Source: Pseudomonadota bacterium (GTDB lineage: Bacteria; Pseudomonadota; Gammaproteobacteria; Burkholderiales; UBA11063). From it: a stretch of DNA of 64,000 nt. The DNA lies in assembly GCA_021298175.1 (NCBI GenBank), contig JAJTDW010000002.1, forward strand, positions 84,942 through 148,941. The letters run 5' to 3'. Positions within the stretch are counted from its first letter, which is position 1, and each line of letters begins with the position of its first letter. The position numbers and the translations under genes are program-made. Below the pieces are notes generated by a model. The model had not been told where the DNA came from. It ran no database searches and saw nothing but the letters and a program-made list of their open reading frames with translations. Below, piece after piece: positions 9,030 through 19,739 of the stretch.

Positions 9030-10946
9030 ATGATAACCAATAAAATGCCGAATAAAAAAACCTCGAAAATATCCAAGTCTTATAAACATTTAATTGCTCA
9101 GCTAAATAACACCAATATATTAGCTTTGCTTTTACTTGATTCCATATTGCTGCCATTAGCTCTTGCAACTTCAGTATTGCTACGTCTAGGTGGTGATTGG
9201 GATCATAGATTAGATCCCTTTATCTGGATATTTATTGCTTTACCTATTTGGACTATTCCTATATTCATTAGTCTTGGGCTCTACAAAGCTGTTATAAAAT
9301 ACTTTGATGAAAAAATAGTAGTGATTGTTCTACTAGGGGTTAGTTTATCCATTCTCATTTTAACCTTTGTCACTAAAATAGCCTCTATCCATGCTTTTCC
9401 TAAAACTGCTATTATAATCTTTTGGGTAGTTGCTCTAGCATATATAGGTGGAACACGCTTAGTTTTACGTGGCTTGTCTAGAAAATTAAATACGCAGATT
9501 AAAAATAAAATTAATGTAGCCATCTATGGTGCAGGAAGCGCTGGAGTACAGTTATGCTTATCACTCCAAACTGGACACGAATATAACCCCGTAGTATTAT
9601 TTGATGATGATGAAACAACCTGGGGTAGCACTATTAGAGGAATAACTATATACCGTCCAAGAGAATTAGCAAAAACCTTACGTAAATATAATGTAGATCA
9701 AGTTCTATTAGCTATCCCATCAGCATCACATATTAGACGCAAACAAATCATTGATTTGTTAGAACCATTATCCGTTAAAATAAAAACCATTCCTGGAATT
9801 GCTGAAATAGTTAGTGGACAAGTAACTATTAATGATATAAAAGAAGTGGATATTGAGGATTTGCTGGGTCGAGACCCTATCCCTGCTGATATAAACCTAT
9901 TACAAAAAAATATTTACCAGAAAAATGTCATGGTAACAGGTGCTGGTGGCTCAATTGGTAGCGAAATTGCTCGCCAAACTGCATTGTTACAACCAAATTG
10001 TTTGATTCTATTTGATGTATCTGAGTTTGCTTTATACTTAATTGACAAACAACTTAAAACTCAATATCCAAATCTACAAATAATAGATGTGCTAGGAAGT
10101 ATTACCGATGCTAGCCTGGTATCTCGAGTTTTAGAACAATATAAGGTAAATACAATTTACCATGCAGCAGCATATAAACATGTACCAATTGTAGAATTTA
10201 ACCCATCAGCTGGTGTATACAATAATGCAATTGGTACAAAAATTGTTGCAACTGCTGCCTTAGAACATAATGTAGATATTATGGTTTTAATTTCTACAGA
10301 TAAAGCCGTACGCCCAACCAATATAATGGGGGCAAGTAAACGCTTAGCTGAAATTATCCTTCAAGGAATACAAACCAAATCTGCACATACTATTTTTACT
10401 ATGGTCCGTTTTGGTAACGTACTTGGTTCATCTGGATCGGTTGTGCCATTATTTAGGGAACAAATTAAGGATGGCGGACCTATTACTGTAACTCACCCTG
10501 ATATTATCCGGTATTTTATGACAATATCTGAGGCTGTTCAGCTGGTTATTCAAGCAAGTACCATAGCAACAGGTGGTGAAGTATTTGTCTTAGATATGGG
10601 AGATCCAATTAAAATAGCTACCTTAGCTACAAGAATGATACACCTTAGTGGACTATCTGTAAAAGACAATACAAACCCTGATGGAGATATTGAAATCAAA
10701 TATACTGGATTACGCCCTGGTGAAAAACTATATGAAGAACTATTAGTTGGCAATAATCCAAAAAAAACCATGCATCCAAGAATCATGCAAGGTAACGAAG
10801 AGTTCTTGCCATACGAAGAAACAACAATGCATATAGAAATGCTTATTAAAACTATAAATGTTTACGATACTTCAACTATTATAAAGATTTTAAATATTTT
10901 AGTTCCTGATTACACACCGTCCAATACAATTAGTTATATCAATTAA
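9030..10946 (+). CDS. Membrane-anchored nucleoside-diphosphate-sugar epimerase/dehydratase (CapD/WbpM/PglF-like)
   Basis: N-terminal TM helices, VAIYGAGSAG, VMVTGAGGSIGSEIARQ, STDKAVRPTNIMGASKR. Confidence 0.9.
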   Translation: MITNKMPNKKTSKISKSYKHLIAQLNNTNILALLLLDSILLPLALATSVLLRLGGDWDHRLDPFIWIFIALPIWTIPIFISLGLYKAVIKYFDEKIVVIVLLGVSLSILILTFVTKIASIHAFPKTAIIIFWVVALAYIGGTRLVLRGLSRKLNTQIKNKINVAIYGAGSAGVQLCLSLQTGHEYNPVVLFDDDETTWGSTIRGITIYRPRELAKTLRKYNVDQVLLAIPSASHIRRKQIIDLLEPLSVKIKTIPGIAEIVSGQVTINDIKEVDIEDLLGRDPIPADINLLQKNIYQKNVMVTGAGGSIGSEIARQTALLQPNCLILFDVSEFALYLIDKQLKTQYPNLQIIDVLGSITDASLVSRVLEQYKVNTIYHAAAYKHVPIVEFNPSAGVYNNAIGTKIVATAALEHNVDIMVLISTDKAVRPTNIMGASKRLAEIILQGIQTKSAHTIFTMVRFGNVLGSSGSVVPLFREQIKDGGPITVTHPDIIRYFMTISEAVQLVIQASTIATGGEVFVLDMGDPIKIATLATRMIHLSGLSVKDNTNPDGDIEIKYTGLRPGEKLYEELLVGNNPKKTMHPRIMQGNEEFLPYEETTMHIEMLIKTINVYDTSTIIKILNILVPDYTPSNTISYIN

Positions 10947-10970
10947 TTCATTCTAGAAAGACAAGACCTT

Positions 10971-11999
10971 ATGAAAAAAATATTATTATTACTAACCACT
11001 TTCTGTTTGGCACATTCTACTCTTGTATTTGCAGAAACTCAACCAGTAAAGCACAAGCACAAGCACAAGCATACCACACATAATAAACATGTCTCACATA
11101 AACATAAGCGCCCCCATCGCACACCGCATACTAATCAACAAGGTCTAATTGCTGGGGTAAATTTCCCTGCAGATGATTCTATAGATGATGCGGAATCTGG
11201 CACTATCCCAAAGGACTATGTAAATCAGACCTCTGTCCGTAAGGAACCTAAGCTATACTCGTTTTCTGCTGTTGCACTAAATGCAAAAACTGGTGAAATC
11301 ATGGTAAGTAAAAACCCTAATACTCAACTACCTATAGCTTCAATAACAAAACTTATGACAGCTGTAGTGGTTTTAGACTCTGGAGTTAATCTGGATGAGT
11401 ATGTTACAATAACTAGTAATGATGTAGATGTTATAAAAAACACCTCCTCTAGATTAAAAGTTGGTATGCAGTTTAGACGCCGAGATCTTCTACTTTTAGC
11501 CCTAATGTCATCAGAAAATCGCGCTGCATATGCTCTAAGTAGTACTACATTTAAAGGTGGTAGATCTATATTTATAAGAAAAATGAATGAAAAAGCCAAA
11601 GATATTGGCATGAATAACACTCAATTTTATGAGCCTACAGGACTTTACCACTTAAATAAATCAACAGCCTTGGACTTATCCAAGTTAGTTCAAACTGCTT
11701 ATACTTATAGTAAAATACGTCATGATACAACTACTAAAAATGCTGATGTTATGTTTGGTCCTAGGTATACACATCGTTATATTAACAGTGATTCTTTAGT
11801 TCGGGCAAATAAAACCCAACTACAAATTGAAATATCAAAAACCGGGTTTATAAATGAAGCTGGTCATTGCCTAGCTTTATATTCTATAGTTAATAACAAA
11901 CCTATTGTAATGGTATTTCTAAATAGCTCGGGTAAAAGCGGGCGCATAATTGATGCCATTACTGTAAAAAATTATGTACAAAGCATGAAAGGATACTAA
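10971..11999 (+). CDS. pbpG: D-alanyl-D-alanine endopeptidase / penicillin-binding protein (PbpG/PBP7-like), Lys/His-rich N-terminal tract
   Basis: SITKLMTAVV (SxxK), SSENRAAYALS (SxN), KTGFINEAGHCLAL (KTG). Confidence 0.85.
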   Translation: MKKILLLLTTFCLAHSTLVFAETQPVKHKHKHKHTTHNKHVSHKHKRPHRTPHTNQQGLIAGVNFPADDSIDDAESGTIPKDYVNQTSVRKEPKLYSFSAVALNAKTGEIMVSKNPNTQLPIASITKLMTAVVVLDSGVNLDEYVTITSNDVDVIKNTSSRLKVGMQFRRRDLLLLALMSSENRAAYALSSTTFKGGRSIFIRKMNEKAKDIGMNNTQFYEPTGLYHLNKSTALDLSKLVQTAYTYSKIRHDTTTKNADVMFGPRYTHRYINSDSLVRANKTQLQIEISKTGFINEAGHCLALYSIVNNKPIVMVFLNSSGKSGRIIDAITVKNYVQSMKGY

Positions 12000-12001
12000 T
12001 A

Positions 12002-12988
12002 ATGCAATATACCTTTGAAAATATTGAACAAATATTTAAACAACCAGTTTTTGAATTAATTGAAAAAGCTTACAGTATACAAAAAACTAATTTTAAAACT
12101 GATATTGAGCTATGCCATTTAGTGAGCGTTAAAACTGGTGGATGCCCTGAAGACTGTGGCTATTGCTCTCAAAGCAATAAATATGAAACTGAATTAAAAT
12201 TAAATGCTCTACTTCCAATTGAAGAGGTTGAACGCCAAGCAATTCTTGCGAAGCAAAGTGGAGTAAAAAGAGTTTGCTTAGGTGGAGCTTATAAAAGCCC
12301 TCCTAGTGGAGCAATTAATAAAGCAAGTGAGTATATTAAAGTAATAAAAAAACACGGATTAGAAACGTGTATTACATTTGGCAGTCTTAACCAACAACAA
12401 GCACAGCAATTAAAAGATGCCGGGCTAGATTATTATAATCATAATATTGATACCTCCCCAGAATATTATAATAAAGTCGTTACTACTAGAACTTTTCAAG
12501 ACAGAATTGATACCATTGACAATGTGGGTAAAGCTGGACTTAAAGTATGTTGTGGTGGCATTCTAGGATTAGGTGAATCTCAGGCTGATAGAATTAATTT
12601 TATAAAAGCTCTAACCACATTACCTTATGTTCCAGATTCAATTCCTGTAAACTTGTTAGTTAAAATTAAAGGCACTCCTCTGGAAAATGTTGAAGAGCTA
12701 GATAAATTTGAGTTAATTCGTACAATTGCTACCATTAGAATATTATTCCCACTAACGCGTATTAGGCTTTCTGCAGGAAGAACCGAATTAACCGAACTAG
12801 AGCAATCAATGTGCTTTATGTCTGGAGCAAACTCAATATTTTTTGGCGAAAAATTATTAACTACTCCAAATAACTCTCAAAATAGTGATTTGTCTTTACT
12901 GCAGAAATTAGGAATCACCCCAAATAACTTATATACGCAAATAGATGCAAATTCTATAAAAGACAACAAAGTAAGCAAAAGTGTGTAG
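12002..12988 (+). CDS. bioB: Biotin synthase
   Basis: CPEDCGYCSQS radical SAM motif; SAGRTELTE. Confidence 0.97.
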   Translation: MQYTFENIEQIFKQPVFELIEKAYSIQKTNFKTDIELCHLVSVKTGGCPEDCGYCSQSNKYETELKLNALLPIEEVERQAILAKQSGVKRVCLGGAYKSPPSGAINKASEYIKVIKKHGLETCITFGSLNQQQAQQLKDAGLDYYNHNIDTSPEYYNKVVTTRTFQDRIDTIDNVGKAGLKVCCGGILGLGESQADRINFIKALTTLPYVPDSIPVNLLVKIKGTPLENVEELDKFELIRTIATIRILFPLTRIRLSAGRTELTELEQSMCFMSGANSIFFGEKLLTTPNNSQNSDLSLLQKLGITPNNLYTQIDANSIKDNKVSKSV

Positions 12989-12990
12989 CT

Positions 12991-14163
12991 ATGTGGAATG
13001 AATGGATAAGTGAAAAATACAACAGCTTATCAACTTTTAGAATAAAACGAACTAAACAAAAGTATGATACCAGACTATTCGTTTTTAATCAGAGGTCATA
13101 CCTAAATTTTGTGAGCAATGATTATTTAGGTATAGCCTCGCACCCTGCATTAATAGAATCATTATACAAAACTGCTCAAATATATGGTATTGGATCTACT
13201 GGTGCTCCTAGCCTAAGTGGGTACTCAGAAATACATGAAGAGCTCACACTTAAAATAGCTAAATGGCTTAATTATGAAAATTGTTTACTTTTTAATAGTG
13301 GTTATCAATTAAACTCTAGTATATTTAACTCTTTAGCTGACGCTGATACTATGATTTGGTTTGATAAAAATTGCCATGCCTCACATATTGATGGGATTCG
13401 TTTATCTAAAGCTAAGTTTCATACTTTCAATGCATTATCAATTAGCGCTGTTATTGAAAAAATAGAACAACTACCTAATACACGTCATATCATCCTAACT
13501 GAAGGTAGCTTTAGTATGGATGGGACGTGTTCGTACTTGGAATCTCTAATTATATGTCGTAAAAATCACCCAAAGAATGTAATTTTAATTATAGATGATG
13601 CTCATGGTATTGGTACACTTGGCACCAATGGTTTTGGCACTATAGAGCAATTAGGGTTATCCTTTGATTATATTGATCTATTAATTGGCACATTTGGTAA
13701 AGCTTTTGCTACCCAAGGTGGATATATTTGTGGCAAAAACATATGGATTAATTATCTTAGCCAAACCGCAAGAGGATCATTATTTAGTACCAACACCCCA
13801 CCATGTATAGCTGCAAGCAGCATTGCAAGTTTAAACCTTATAAGCTCTGCGCTTGGGAGTACGTTGCGTACTAATCTACAAAATAATATCACATATTTTA
13901 TAAAATCATGTAGTAAGTATGCCCTGCCTTTATATAACCGAGAAAGTAATATTTCTCCTATACAACTATTAGTCTTTGATAATGAGGAAACTGTAACCCG
14001 AATTTTTAACCAATTATATGTAAAAGAGCTATTAGTGGGTAAAATTTGCTACCCAACTGTTAAGAAAAATGCTCCACGTATTCGCATCTCTATAACTGCA
14101 GCGCATACTTTTGCTGATATAGAAGCATTATGTGCAGCCTTAAGCATAGCTATAAAAGATTAA
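12991..14163 (+). CDS. bioF: 8-amino-7-oxononanoate synthase
   Basis: FVSNDYLGIASHPAL, IIDDAHGIGTLG, GTFGKAFATQGGY. Confidence 0.95.
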   Translation: MWNEWISEKYNSLSTFRIKRTKQKYDTRLFVFNQRSYLNFVSNDYLGIASHPALIESLYKTAQIYGIGSTGAPSLSGYSEIHEELTLKIAKWLNYENCLLFNSGYQLNSSIFNSLADADTMIWFDKNCHASHIDGIRLSKAKFHTFNALSISAVIEKIEQLPNTRHIILTEGSFSMDGTCSYLESLIICRKNHPKNVILIIDDAHGIGTLGTNGFGTIEQLGLSFDYIDLLIGTFGKAFATQGGYICGKNIWINYLSQTARGSLFSTNTPPCIAASSIASLNLISSALGSTLRTNLQNNITYFIKSCSKYALPLYNRESNISPIQLLVFDNEETVTRIFNQLYVKELLVGKICYPTVKKNAPRIRISITAAHTFADIEALCAALSIAIKD

Positions 14164-14171
14164 GGCTTAAC

Positions 14172-14867
14172 ATGAGAGAATATATTGTTATTGGAGGGTT
14201 TTTATTTAATAATACGCCATTAGATTTTATCTTGGAAAAGCTAAATAATGTAAGGTTTATTGATATAAACATATTAGATAAAATAGATACCTTAGAAGAT
14301 ATTCTTCAGCAAGTGCATGAAATAGTTTTAAATGTTCCAGATTCTAGCAAAATAAGCCTGATTGGATACTCTATGGGTGGATTAATAGCTCTTAAATACG
14401 CTAATGATTATCCAGAATATATAGATAAAATAGTACTTATAAATAGCAGTCCGAATTTTCTTGAAAACGATACATGGCAAGGAATAAAACCCCAAGAATT
14501 TAATCGCCTAGTGAAACGCCTAGATACTATGCATCTGGATGAATTTAAGCGTTACTTTACCCAATTAGTTGCTCATCCGCAACAAATTAATATAGAAAAT
14601 TATGCAACATATTTTAACAATGCACTGAACAAAAGTAAGCTTTTGATTTTACTCAAAATAATGAAAACCACGAATTTTACAGATATAATATCCAAGTATA
14701 ATCTGTCTAACTTGCAACATAAATTATTAATGATTTATAGCCAACATGATATTTTAGTACCGTGGAATAAATTAAATGCACATCAAGTTATGTTACTTAA
14801 TTCTACTCATCTAGAATTACAGCAACATTCTGAGTTACTAACCGAAATACTTCAAGATATATGCTAA
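14172..14867 (+). CDS. Alpha/beta hydrolase, putative BioH-type pimeloyl-ACP methyl ester esterase
   Basis: GYSMGG nucleophile elbow, SQHDILVPW and NSTHLEL; sits between bioF and bioC; ATG at 14172 preferred over the 14130 ORF start. Confidence 0.7.
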   Translation: MREYIVIGGFLFNNTPLDFILEKLNNVRFIDINILDKIDTLEDILQQVHEIVLNVPDSSKISLIGYSMGGLIALKYANDYPEYIDKIVLINSSPNFLENDTWQGIKPQEFNRLVKRLDTMHLDEFKRYFTQLVAHPQQINIENYATYFNNALNKSKLLILLKIMKTTNFTDIISKYNLSNLQHKLLMIYSQHDILVPWNKLNAHQVMLLNSTHLELQQHSELLTEILQDIC

Positions 14868-15643
14868 AAATAAATAATATAACCAATCAACAAATTCAAC
14901 ATAATTTTAATAAAGTTGCTACAAAGTATTTATCTAATACCAATATTCAAAGAGTTACTGCTCTAGCAATTGAAAAAACTATATACCAGCTAGATTTTCC
15001 ATTAAATGCAAATGATTTAATTTTAGATTTGGGAAGTGGACCAGGTACTTTATTACATACAAATATGCAAAACTCTTCAATTCTATATGATATTAGCTTG
15101 CCTATGTTAAAAGAAAGTATCCAGCAAAATTTGTTGGTTGCAGGAGACGCAAGCTATTTGCCATTTGCTGATAATAGTTTTGATTATATTGTATCTAATT
15201 TAATGCTGCAATGGGTGCATGATAAAAATAAGGTATTTACTGAAATATCCAGAATCTTAAAACCCAATGGCAAGCTAATTATTGCTATGCTAACTAAACC
15301 TAGTTTATGGCAAATAGAAAAGGTATGGCAACCGATTGATTCTAGAGCTCATATACTAAAGTTTGAAGATAGCAGAATCTTTAATGAATTATGTAGTGCA
15401 AGTAACTTACAAATAACAAGACAGGTAAACGCTGAATATAAGATGTATTTTAATTCATATTTAGAAATTATGCAACATTTTAAGGCAACGGGTACTAGTA
15501 TTCCCAAACCAAATAATACTGGTTTATATGGTAGGCAAACAATACAGGCTGTTGAAGACTTATACATAAATAAGTTTAGTGAAGCTGCTGGATTACCACT
15601 TAGTTATTGTTATACTATCTTAGCTGCAACAAACCTTAATTAG
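14861..15643 (+). CDS. bioC: Malonyl-ACP O-methyltransferase
   Basis: ILDLGSGPGTL SAM motif; bio operon context. Confidence 0.85.
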   Translation: MLKINNITNQQIQHNFNKVATKYLSNTNIQRVTALAIEKTIYQLDFPLNANDLILDLGSGPGTLLHTNMQNSSILYDISLPMLKESIQQNLLVAGDASYLPFADNSFDYIVSNLMLQWVHDKNKVFTEISRILKPNGKLIIAMLTKPSLWQIEKVWQPIDSRAHILKFEDSRIFNELCSASNLQITRQVNAEYKMYFNSYLEIMQHFKATGTSIPKPNNTGLYGRQTIQAVEDLYINKFSEAAGLPLSYCYTILAATNLN

Positions 15644-15654
15644 GAAGATAAAAT

Positions 15655-16323
15655 ATGATTATAAATATAATCGGTACAGATACTGAAATTGGTAAAACTT
15701 ATATTAGCTGTGAAATACTTAAACATCTAAATAAGCAACAATTAAATGTTGCGGGAATTAAGCCTCTTGCTAGTGGAGTAACACGAATAGATGGTAAATA
15801 TGTCAATGAAGATGCCTACAAATTACAACAATGTAGCAATAATAACCTAACAATAAAACAAATAAACCCTATTTGTTTTCAAGAAGCTATTGCACCACAT
15901 ATTGCAGCTAAACTAGAAAATCACTCCTTGACTGTAGATAGTATTATACAAATAAACAACGCTATGCTTAGCGATAAGAGTTATGATCATATTATTATTG
16001 AAGGCGTTGGCGGGCTTATGACACCATTAAATCAAGATCAAACTTATTTAGAACTTTTAGAAAAATGGCAACATCCAGTTATATTAGTCGTCGGAATGAA
16101 GCTTGGCTGCTTGAATCATAGTTTACTGACATATAATATGTTATTACAAAAAAATATTCCTGTTTTAGGGTTTATAATCAATCAAATTAGCCCAGATATG
16201 CCCTATCAAGAACAAAATATGGAATATTTAACCCAAAAACTGCAAACACCGCTACTTGGAAAATGCAAATATGGCAACAACCTAGAATTAAATCAATACT
16301 TTAAAGATATATTTAAATGTTAA
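15655..16323 (+). CDS. bioD: Dethiobiotin synthetase
   Basis: GTDTEIGKTYISC, IIEGVGGLMTPL. Confidence 0.95.
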   Translation: MIINIIGTDTEIGKTYISCEILKHLNKQQLNVAGIKPLASGVTRIDGKYVNEDAYKLQQCSNNNLTIKQINPICFQEAIAPHIAAKLENHSLTVDSIIQINNAMLSDKSYDHIIIEGVGGLMTPLNQDQTYLELLEKWQHPVILVVGMKLGCLNHSLLTYNMLLQKNIPVLGFIINQISPDMPYQEQNMEYLTQKLQTPLLGKCKYGNNLELNQYFKDIFKC

Positions 16324-17582
16324 GACATACCTGGCTACCAGCAAGCACTGCAAATAATACAAATGCCTTAAAAATTATTCAAGCCAAAGGTTCGCATTTA
16401 GTACTTGAAAGTGGACAGCAAATCTATGATGGGATTTCAAGCTGGTGGTGTAAACCAATTGGACATTCTCATCCCTTAATAAAAAATAGCCTTATTGAGC
16501 AATTAAACAAATTTGAGCACCATATACCTGCAAATGCTTATAATGATGGCATAGAACAACTATCACACAAGTTAGTGAGTATGTATACAACAATGGATAA
16601 AGTTATGTATGCAAGTGATGGCAGCTGTGCTATTGAAATGGCTATGAAACTAAGTTACGAAACACGTTTATTAAATAATGAAGCAGCTAAAACCAAATTT
16701 ATCGCTCTAAATAATGCTTACCATGGAGAAACTATTTTTACTTTATCAGTGTGTGGTATAAATGAGTATAAAAAAGCGTATTCTCCTTTTTTATGTGAAA
16801 ACTACTTTATAGACAATATCCCTTATGTATTATCACGTAATGACCCATTATGGGAAACATATGATAATATGCAAGATATTGAGATTTTTATTGCTAATGT
16901 TGCACATAACACCACAGCATTAATTATAGAACCTATTGTGCAAGGTGCCGCAGGTCTCAAAATAATTAGTAAAGATTTTCTTAAAAAATTGGTGGGATTG
17001 GCTAGAAAATATAATATCCATGTTATTTGTGATGAAATAATGGTGGGACTTGGACGCATTGGATACTCATGTGTAACAGCAGAAGTATTAAATTTTGAAC
17101 CAGAATTCGTGTGTGTTGCAAAAAACCTAACTGCCGGAAGTATACCCATGAGTGCAACAATCATTAATAAAAGCATCAGCGAAATATTTTCTGCTAATAA
17201 TAAGCTCTTCCCTCACTCGCATACTCATAGCTGCAATGCCTTAGCTACAAGCGTTGCTAATGGATATTTAGACTATTTAGAGTCTTCTGGGTTAAACAAT
17301 CAAGTACTCAATACTGAACATCAATTATTAATATTCTTTCAAGAATTAGCTATCAAATACCCCTTTGTAAGTAATCCACGGGCCATTGGAGCTATTGGAG
17401 CTTGTGAGTTAAATTTAGATGATGAGAATATCAGTAGAATATTTGCAATTGGAATACAATACGGAATTTATATCCGCCCTATCGGAAAAACTTTATATAT
17501 TATGCCACCACTATATAATATTACTAATGATATGATAGAAATCAAACATAAATTATCACTAGTCCTAGATAATTTAATGTAA
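16317..17582 (+). CDS. bioA: Adenosylmethionine-8-amino-7-oxononanoate aminotransferase
   Basis: WWCKPIGHSHP, ICDEIMVGLGRIG, class III aminotransferase pattern. Confidence 0.93.
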   Translation: MLRHTWLPASTANNTNALKIIQAKGSHLVLESGQQIYDGISSWWCKPIGHSHPLIKNSLIEQLNKFEHHIPANAYNDGIEQLSHKLVSMYTTMDKVMYASDGSCAIEMAMKLSYETRLLNNEAAKTKFIALNNAYHGETIFTLSVCGINEYKKAYSPFLCENYFIDNIPYVLSRNDPLWETYDNMQDIEIFIANVAHNTTALIIEPIVQGAAGLKIISKDFLKKLVGLARKYNIHVICDEIMVGLGRIGYSCVTAEVLNFEPEFVCVAKNLTAGSIPMSATIINKSISEIFSANNKLFPHSHTHSCNALATSVANGYLDYLESSGLNNQVLNTEHQLLIFFQELAIKYPFVSNPRAIGAIGACELNLDDENISRIFAIGIQYGIYIRPIGKTLYIMPPLYNITNDMIEIKHKLSLVLDNLM

Positions 17583-17604
17583 CTACTTAGGCTATATGAA
17601 AAGT

Positions 17605-17745
17605 ATCTTCATTGCGAACAATTCAAGAATTGTGTGGCAATCTAAGCTTTATTATGGGACTGTCGCGCTATTGATCGCAGTGATACCCATGCAAAACAGG
17701 TAATTACCACGCTAAATCTTACAATCTCTCGTAATGACAACTTGG
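17605..17745. repeat. Intergenic palindromic repeat cluster (CATTGCGA..GTGGCAATCT family)
   Basis: TCATTGCGAACAATTCAAGAATTGTGTGGCAATCT ... AATCTCTCGTAATGACA. Confidence 0.6.
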
Positions 17746-17761
17746 TGGTAACTTTATTGAA

Positions 17762-18250
17762 TTAATTATAATTTACATCTAAAACTTCTATCTCATCTAC
17801 CCCATTTGGAGTATTAAATTTAAATATATCACCAATAACTTTGCCTAATAAATTCTTAGCTAAGGGAGATGTCCAACTTATATAATTTTTTTTAGGATCA
17901 ATTTCATCTTGTCCAACTATTCTAACGGCAACATCAGTAATAGTATTACGCAAAATAGTAACTTCCGCCCCAAAAAAAACTTTAGAATTTCCCTTATTTA
18001 AAATATGATGCACTACTTCTGCAGATTGGATTTTTTGTGTTAACATGCGGATACGTTTATCTACCTCGCGTAAACGTCGCTTACCGTATATATAATCAGC
18101 ATTTTCTGACCTATCCCCATTACTTGCTGCCCAAGTAATGGTTTGTACCAATACTGGGCGTTCCTTTGTTACTAAATTATGTAGCTCATCCTGTAATTGA
18201 TTATACCCATGTACTGTAATGTAATTTTTTTTATCCATCATGCTATCCAT
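17762..18250 (-). CDS. greB: Transcription elongation factor GreB
   Basis: RPVLVQTITWAASNGDRSENADYIYGKRRLREVDKRIRML. Confidence 0.93.
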   Translation of the reverse strand: MDSMMDKKNYITVHGYNQLQDELHNLVTKERPVLVQTITWAASNGDRSENADYIYGKRRLREVDKRIRMLTQKIQSAEVVHHILNKGNSKVFFGAEVTILRNTITDVAVRIVGQDEIDPKKNYISWTSPLAKNLLGKVIGDIFKFNTPNGVDEIEVLDVNYN

Positions 18251-18307
18251 TTTGATATATAATATACTTGAAGTATTAGTTTAACATATTTGAGAAGATC
18301 TTTTAAA

Positions 18308-19669
18308 ATGGCAAAAAATAAAGTAGTTTATGAATGTAGCGCATGCGGTGAAAAACACCCAAAATGGCAAGGTAAATGCAGTAGCTGTGACGCCTGGAAC
18401 TGTTTAGTGGAAACCATTGCTGAAAGCAGCAATTCACAAAATCATCGTTTTAATCCACTAACCCAAAGCTCTACTGTTGTAAGCCTTACTCATGTTGAAG
18501 CGCAAGATATAAGCCGCAAACAAACAGGTATCAGTGAATTAGACCGTGTATTAGGTGGTGGAATTGCCATTGGATCAGTAATATTAATCGGAGGAGACCC
18601 AGGTATTGGTAAATCCACTTTATTACTCCAAACTTTAGATCAATTGTCTAAAACTAATAAGGTATTATATATAACTGGTGAGGAGTCAATCCAACAAGTA
18701 GCCTTACGTGCCAACCGATTGGGAATTTTTGGAGATGAGAATTTACGTCTAATGGCAGAAATTGGCTTAAACCAAATTATTAGCGCTATTGATAAAGAAT
18801 CACCACAAGTTGTAGTAATTGACTCGATTCAAACTATGTATACCGAATTACTTCAATCAGCACCTGGATCGGTAGCCCAAGTAAGAGAGTGCGCAAGTAT
18901 TTTAACCAGACTTGCCAAACAAAAACATATAACTATTATTATGGTAGGACATGTTACTAAAGATGGTAGCATTGCTGGACCTCGTGTATTAGAACATATT
19001 GTGGATGCTGTGCTTTATTTTGAAGGTGAGCAACACTCTAATTTTAGAATGCTTAGAGGCGTAAAAAACCGCTTTGGTGCAGTTAATGAACTTGGGGTTT
19101 TTGCTATGACCGATAAAGGCCTAAAAGAAGTAAATAATCCTTCAGCATTATTTTTATCTTCACACCGCACTAAAGTACCAGGTAGCTGTATTCTTATTAC
19201 TCAAGAAGGTACCAGACCATTATTGGTTGAAGTACAAGCTTTAGTGGACCAATCGCATATTATGCCGCCCAAACGTTTAGCTGTAGGGATGGATAATTAT
19301 CGCCTCTCTATGTTAATTGCTATAATGCAACGCCATCTAGAACTACGCCTCTTTGATCAAGATATTTTTCTGAATGTAGTTGGTGGAGTCAAAGTATCTG
19401 AGCCAGCTATAGATCTAGCAGTAACTCTAGCTATCATCTCATCTTATAAAAATAAATATTTACCCGAAAAATTAGCCGTATGCGGGGAAATAGGTCTATC
19501 AGGAGAAATTCGTACCATACAAAAAGGACAAGATCGAATAAAAGAGGCTGCAAAACTTGGTTTTGAAAGAATTATTGTCCCACATGCTAATCTACCAAAA
19601 GAAAAAATTCCCAATGTGGAAATTATTCCAGTACAAAATCTTAGAGATGTAATTAATTATTGTTTTTAA
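18308..19669 (+). CDS. radA: DNA repair protein RadA
   Basis: YECSACGEKHPKWQGKCSSC zinc finger, GGDPGIGKSTLLLQ, KNRFGAVNE. Confidence 0.95.
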   Translation: MAKNKVVYECSACGEKHPKWQGKCSSCDAWNCLVETIAESSNSQNHRFNPLTQSSTVVSLTHVEAQDISRKQTGISELDRVLGGGIAIGSVILIGGDPGIGKSTLLLQTLDQLSKTNKVLYITGEESIQQVALRANRLGIFGDENLRLMAEIGLNQIISAIDKESPQVVVIDSIQTMYTELLQSAPGSVAQVRECASILTRLAKQKHITIIMVGHVTKDGSIAGPRVLEHIVDAVLYFEGEQHSNFRMLRGVKNRFGAVNELGVFAMTDKGLKEVNNPSALFLSSHRTKVPGSCILITQEGTRPLLVEVQALVDQSHIMPPKRLAVGMDNYRLSMLIAIMQRHLELRLFDQDIFLNVVGGVKVSEPAIDLAVTLAIISSYKNKYLPEKLAVCGEIGLSGEIRTIQKGQDRIKEAAKLGFERIIVPHANLPKEKIPNVEIIPVQNLRDVINYCF

Positions 19670-19739
19670 ACAATATTAAATATTGGGATTAGCACATCGT
19701 TACTATGTCATAAATGACTGCATAATAATTTCCAATTAA

